A stretch of DNA of 64,000 bases from Agrobacterium tumefaciens (GTDB lineage: Bacteria; Pseudomonadota; Alphaproteobacteria; Rhizobiales; Rhizobiaceae): positions 1,302,001-1,366,000 of the forward strand of contig NZ_CP039888.1 in the NCBI RefSeq assembly GCF_005221325.1. The letters run 5' to 3'. The position numbers and the translations under genes are program-made. The notes beneath the pieces are model-generated. The model saw only the letters and a program-made list of their open reading frames with translations. It searched no databases and was not told the origin of the DNA. Shown in pieces: positions 61,538-64,000 of the stretch (positions are counted from its first letter, which is position 1; every line of letters begins with the position of its first letter).

Positions 61538-63397
61538 ATGGCAGGTGTTGACGGCGGGGGGGCGAAAAAGGGTGGCAAAACGCCCGGCTTCGACGCCAGT
61601 TCCGCCGAGGCCTACCTGATCCGCGACCCTGAAACCTTCGCGATCAACATCGCCCGCGCACTCGAAAACCTCGGCAAGGCCGCCTCCGAATGGCTTGCGC
61701 CGCGCGAACGCGGCGAAATTCCCCAGGCAAGCGCCGACCCGGTGACCGATCTGGTCAAGACGCTCTCCGATGTCGCCGAATACTGGATGGCCGAACCGAA
61801 GCGCTCGCTCGAGGCGCAGACCCATCTTCTCTCCAGCTATTACGATCTCTGGGCAAAATCGGTGGCGCAATTTTCCGACGATGCCGATTCGCCCCCGGAA
61901 AATGCGGCCGAGAGCGGCTCCGCACAGCGCAAAAGCAAGCGTTTTGCCGATGCCGACTGGCAGGCCAATCCGTTCTTCGATTTCCTCCTGAAAGCCTACC
62001 AGACCACCGTCGGTTTCGCCGACCGGATGGTGACGGAAGCCGATGGGCTGGACGAACACACCCGCACCAAGGCGCTGTTCTACATGCGGCAGGTAACGGA
62101 AGCGCTTTCGCCGGCCAATTTCGTCTTCACCAATCCGCAGGTCTTCCGCGAAACGGTCGCCTCCAGCGGCGCCAATCTCGTCAAGGGCATGGCGCAGCTG
62201 GCGGAGGATGTTGCCGCCGGCCACGGCCATCTGAAACTGCGCCAGACCGATTACAGCAAATTCGTCATCGGCCAGAATATCGCCGTCACATCAGGCAAGG
62301 TGGTGGCGAAAAGCCCTCTCTGCGAAATCATCCACTATGCGCCGACGACGCAAAAGGTCTTCAAGCGGCCGCTGCTGATCGTGCCGCCCTGGATCAACAA
62401 ATTCTACATTCTCGATCTCAACCCGCAGAAATCCTTCGTCGGCTGGTGCCTTGAACAGGGCCACAGCGTCTTCATGGTCTCATGGATCAACCCGGATGCG
62501 CGCCTCGCCGACAAAGGGTGGGACGACTACATCAGGGAAGGCATCGATTTCGCGCTCGACACCATCGAGGAGCGGACCGGCGAGAAGGACATCAACGCCA
62601 TCGGCTATTGCGTCGGCGGCACGCTTTTGTCCTCGGCGCTGGCGCTGCATGCGCAGCAGGGCAATGAGCGCGTCCGCAGCGCGACGCTGCTGGCCGCCCA
62701 GACCGATTTCATCCACGCCGGCGATCTCAAGGTCTTCATCGATGAAGGCCAGCTGGCGGCGCTGGACAAGCACATGCAGGCCGTCGGTTATCTCGATGGC
62801 TCGATCATGGCCACCGTCTTCAACATGCTGCGCGCTTCCGACCTCATCTGGCCCTATGTAGTCGATAATTACCTGCGCGGCGCCGAGCCCCTGCCCTTTG
62901 ACCTGCTTTACTGGAATTCCGATTCGACCCGGGTGACCGCCGCCAGCCACTCCTTCTATCTGCGCAATTGTTATCTCGAGAACAATCTCGCCCGCGGGCT
63001 GATGCGCGTTGACGGCAAACGCATCAATCTCGGCGACATCACGATACCCGTCTATGATCTCGCCACCCGCGACGACCATATCGCGCCGGCCAAATCGGTC
63101 TTTACGGGTGCTGCCCTGTTCGGCGGGCCGGTGGAATTCGTGCTCGGCGCTTCCGGCCACATTGCCGGCGTCGTCAATCCGCCGCAGTTCGAGAAATACC
63201 AATATTGGACAGGGCAGTCACCATCAGGAGACTTCGAGGCCTGGCAGGCCGCAGCCACGGCCCATAAGGGTTCCTGGTGGGTGCACTGGCAGAACTGGAT
63301 CGAAAGCCAGAGCGCCGAGAAGGTGAAGGCGCGCAAGCCGGAAGACGGCAAGCGCCCGGTGCTCGGCGATGCGCCGGGGACCTACGTCCTTTCCTGA
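61538..63397 (+). CDS. phaC: Class I poly(3-hydroxybutyrate) synthase
   Basis: A 619-residue PHA synthase polymerising 3-hydroxyacyl-CoA into storage polyester granules. The lipase-like box GYCVGG has the catalytic C358 (usual GxCxG); the Asp of the triad lies in the DDHIAP region of [10 protein letters not shown], and the His in ASGHIAG. Start ATG 61538 follows GGTGGAGG. It is class I by length and absence of a partner subunit. No phasin or phaAB adjacent; sfsA follows 29 nt later. Confidence 0.95.
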   Translation: MAGVDGGGAKKGGKTPGFDASSAEAYLIRDPETFAINIARALENLGKAASEWLAPRERGEIPQASADPVTDLVKTLSDVAEYWMAEPKRSLEAQTHLLSSYYDLWAKSVAQFSDDADSPPENAAESGSAQRKSKRFADADWQANPFFDFLLKAYQTTVGFADRMVTEADGLDEHTRTKALFYMRQVTEALSPANFVFTNPQVFRETVASSGANLVKGMAQLAEDVAAGHGHLKLRQTDYSKFVIGQNIAVTSGKVVAKSPLCEIIHYAPTTQKVFKRPLLIVPPWINKFYILDLNPQKSFVGWCLEQGHSVFMVSWINPDARLADKGWDDYIREGIDFALDTIEERTGEKDINAIGYCVGGTLLSSALALHAQQGNERVRSATLLAAQTDFIHAGDLKVFIDEGQLAALDKHMQAVGYLDGSIMATVFNMLRASDLIWPYVVDNYLRGAEPLPFDLLYWNSDSTRVTAASHSFYLRNCYLENNLARGLMRVDGKRINLGDITIPVYDLATRDDHIAPAKSVFTGAALFGGPVEFVLGASGHIAGVVNPPQFEKYQYWTGQSPSGDFEAWQAAATAHKGSWWVHWQNWIESQSAEKVKARKPEDGKRPVLGDAPGTYVLS

Positions 63398-63426
63398 CAT
63401 CACCCCACTCTCATTTTTCAGGCCAC

Positions 63427-64000
63427 ATGTTCTTCACACCCCCGCTTATTCCCGCCACGCTCGTTTCCCGCTACAAACGCTTCCTGTTCGATGCCGTCCT
63501 GGAAGACGGTACGGCGATCACCGGCTCCTGCCCCAATACCGGCTCCATGCGCGGGCTGACGACGCCGGGTTCCCGCATCTGGCTCTCCGAACATGACAGC
63601 CCGACCCGCAAATACCGGCATATGTTTGAAATGGTCGAGGCCGATGGCACCGTGGTCGGCATCAATACCGGCATGCCGAACCGGCTGGCGGAAGAGGCAA
63701 TCCTGAACGGCCGCATTCCAGCACTCGGCGGTTATTCAACAATCCGCCGCGAACAGAAATACGGCCGCAATTCCCGCATCGATTTCCTGCTGTCTGAGCC
63801 CGGCCGGCCGGACGCCTATGTGGAAGTGAAAAACGTGCATTTCATGCGCGAGAAGGGTCTTGCCGAATTCCCTGATACCGCCACCAAACGCGGCGCCAAA
63901 CATCTGGAGGAGTTGGGTGACGCTGCGGAAGCTGGTTACCGTTCGGTGATGCTCTATCTCATCCAGCGCGATGATTGCGAGCGGATGCGCATCTGCGACG
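63427..64000 (+). CDS. sfsA: SfsA family protein (partial, 3' end beyond the window)
   Basis: 191 codons of Sfs[18 protein letters not shown] at the start, the central [15 protein letters not shown], and [14 protein letters not shown] with the nuclease-like E-V-K, followed by [14 protein letters not shown]. SfsA resembles a nucleic-acid-binding sugar-fermentation stimulation protein. The role in this organism is undefined. Starts 29 nt after phaC, so likely cotranscribed. Confidence 0.92.
   Translation, partial: MFFTPPLIPATLVSRYKRFLFDAVLEDGTAITGSCPNTGSMRGLTTPGSRIWLSEHDSPTRKYRHMFEMVEADGTVVGINTGMPNRLAEEAILNGRIPALGGYSTIRREQKYGRNSRIDFLLSEPGRPDAYVEVKNVHFMREKGLAEFPDTATKRGAKHLEELGDAAEAGYRSVMLYLIQRDDCERMRICD

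Overview
The window looks like a chromosomal segment of an alphaproteobacterium of the Rhizobiaceae, most likely the Agrobacterium/Rhizobium group. The evidence is the very-long-chain fatty acid cluster (acpXL to lpxXL), the general amino acid transporter aapJQMP, the cbb3 oxidase operons fixNOQP and fixGHIS, FnrN, and a RIME-like intergenic palindrome. It is GC-rich, densely coded and mostly housekeeping. I saw no prophage, transposase, CRISPR array or plasmid functions.

Layout. 1-10 kb: the N-terminal part of gnd, then fixGHIS and fixNOQP on the minus strand, separated by two plus-strand genes (SRPBCC and VOC proteins). 10-20 kb: cobU, two membrane-protein genes, a LiuR-like MerR regulator with its operator, mgtE, an FdhF/YdeP-type molybdopterin oxidoreductase followed by a small winged-helix protein and a degenerate peptide deformylase, osmC and small genes. 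20-30 kb: tRNA-Leu, lipB, an alcohol dehydrogenase, a DMT exporter, and a minus-strand run yajC, secDF, Mth938-like and squalene/phytoene synthase-like genes. 30-43 kb: formaldehyde dehydrogenase, a TetR/cytochrome P450 pair with two palindromic operators, cysE, metC, an NDUFS6-like zinc finger gene and aapJQMP behind a sigma-54-type promoter. 43-52 kb: two identical tRNA-Glu genes in a 142 bp direct repeat, recJ, hom, an aminotransferase and a nucleoside hydrolase. 52-58 kb: acpXL, fabZXL, fabF2XL, fabF1XL, adhXL, lpxXL. 58-64 kb: hemN and fnrN, divergent around an anaerobox, small envelope genes, phaC and the start of sfsA.

Genes that work together. FnrN probably senses low oxygen and acts at three TTGA-N6-TCAA boxes seen here (fixG, fixN, hemN/fnrN). 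This would couple the high-affinity oxidase, its copper and assembly factors and anaerobic heme synthesis. The acpXL cluster makes and attaches the very long hydroxy fatty acid of lipid A. In it, one of the two ketosynthase homologues has lost the catalytic cysteine and one catalytic histidine, so the pair resembles a ketosynthase/chain-length-factor dimer. A terminator-like hairpin after acpXL would make the carrier protein more abundant than the enzymes. The most unusual items are this ketosynthase pair, the deformylase pseudoenzyme beside the FdhF-like oxidoreductase, the twin CX3C tail on a DUF1624 acyltransferase-like protein, and the FixK-type box placed between fixG and the SRPBCC/VOC genes.
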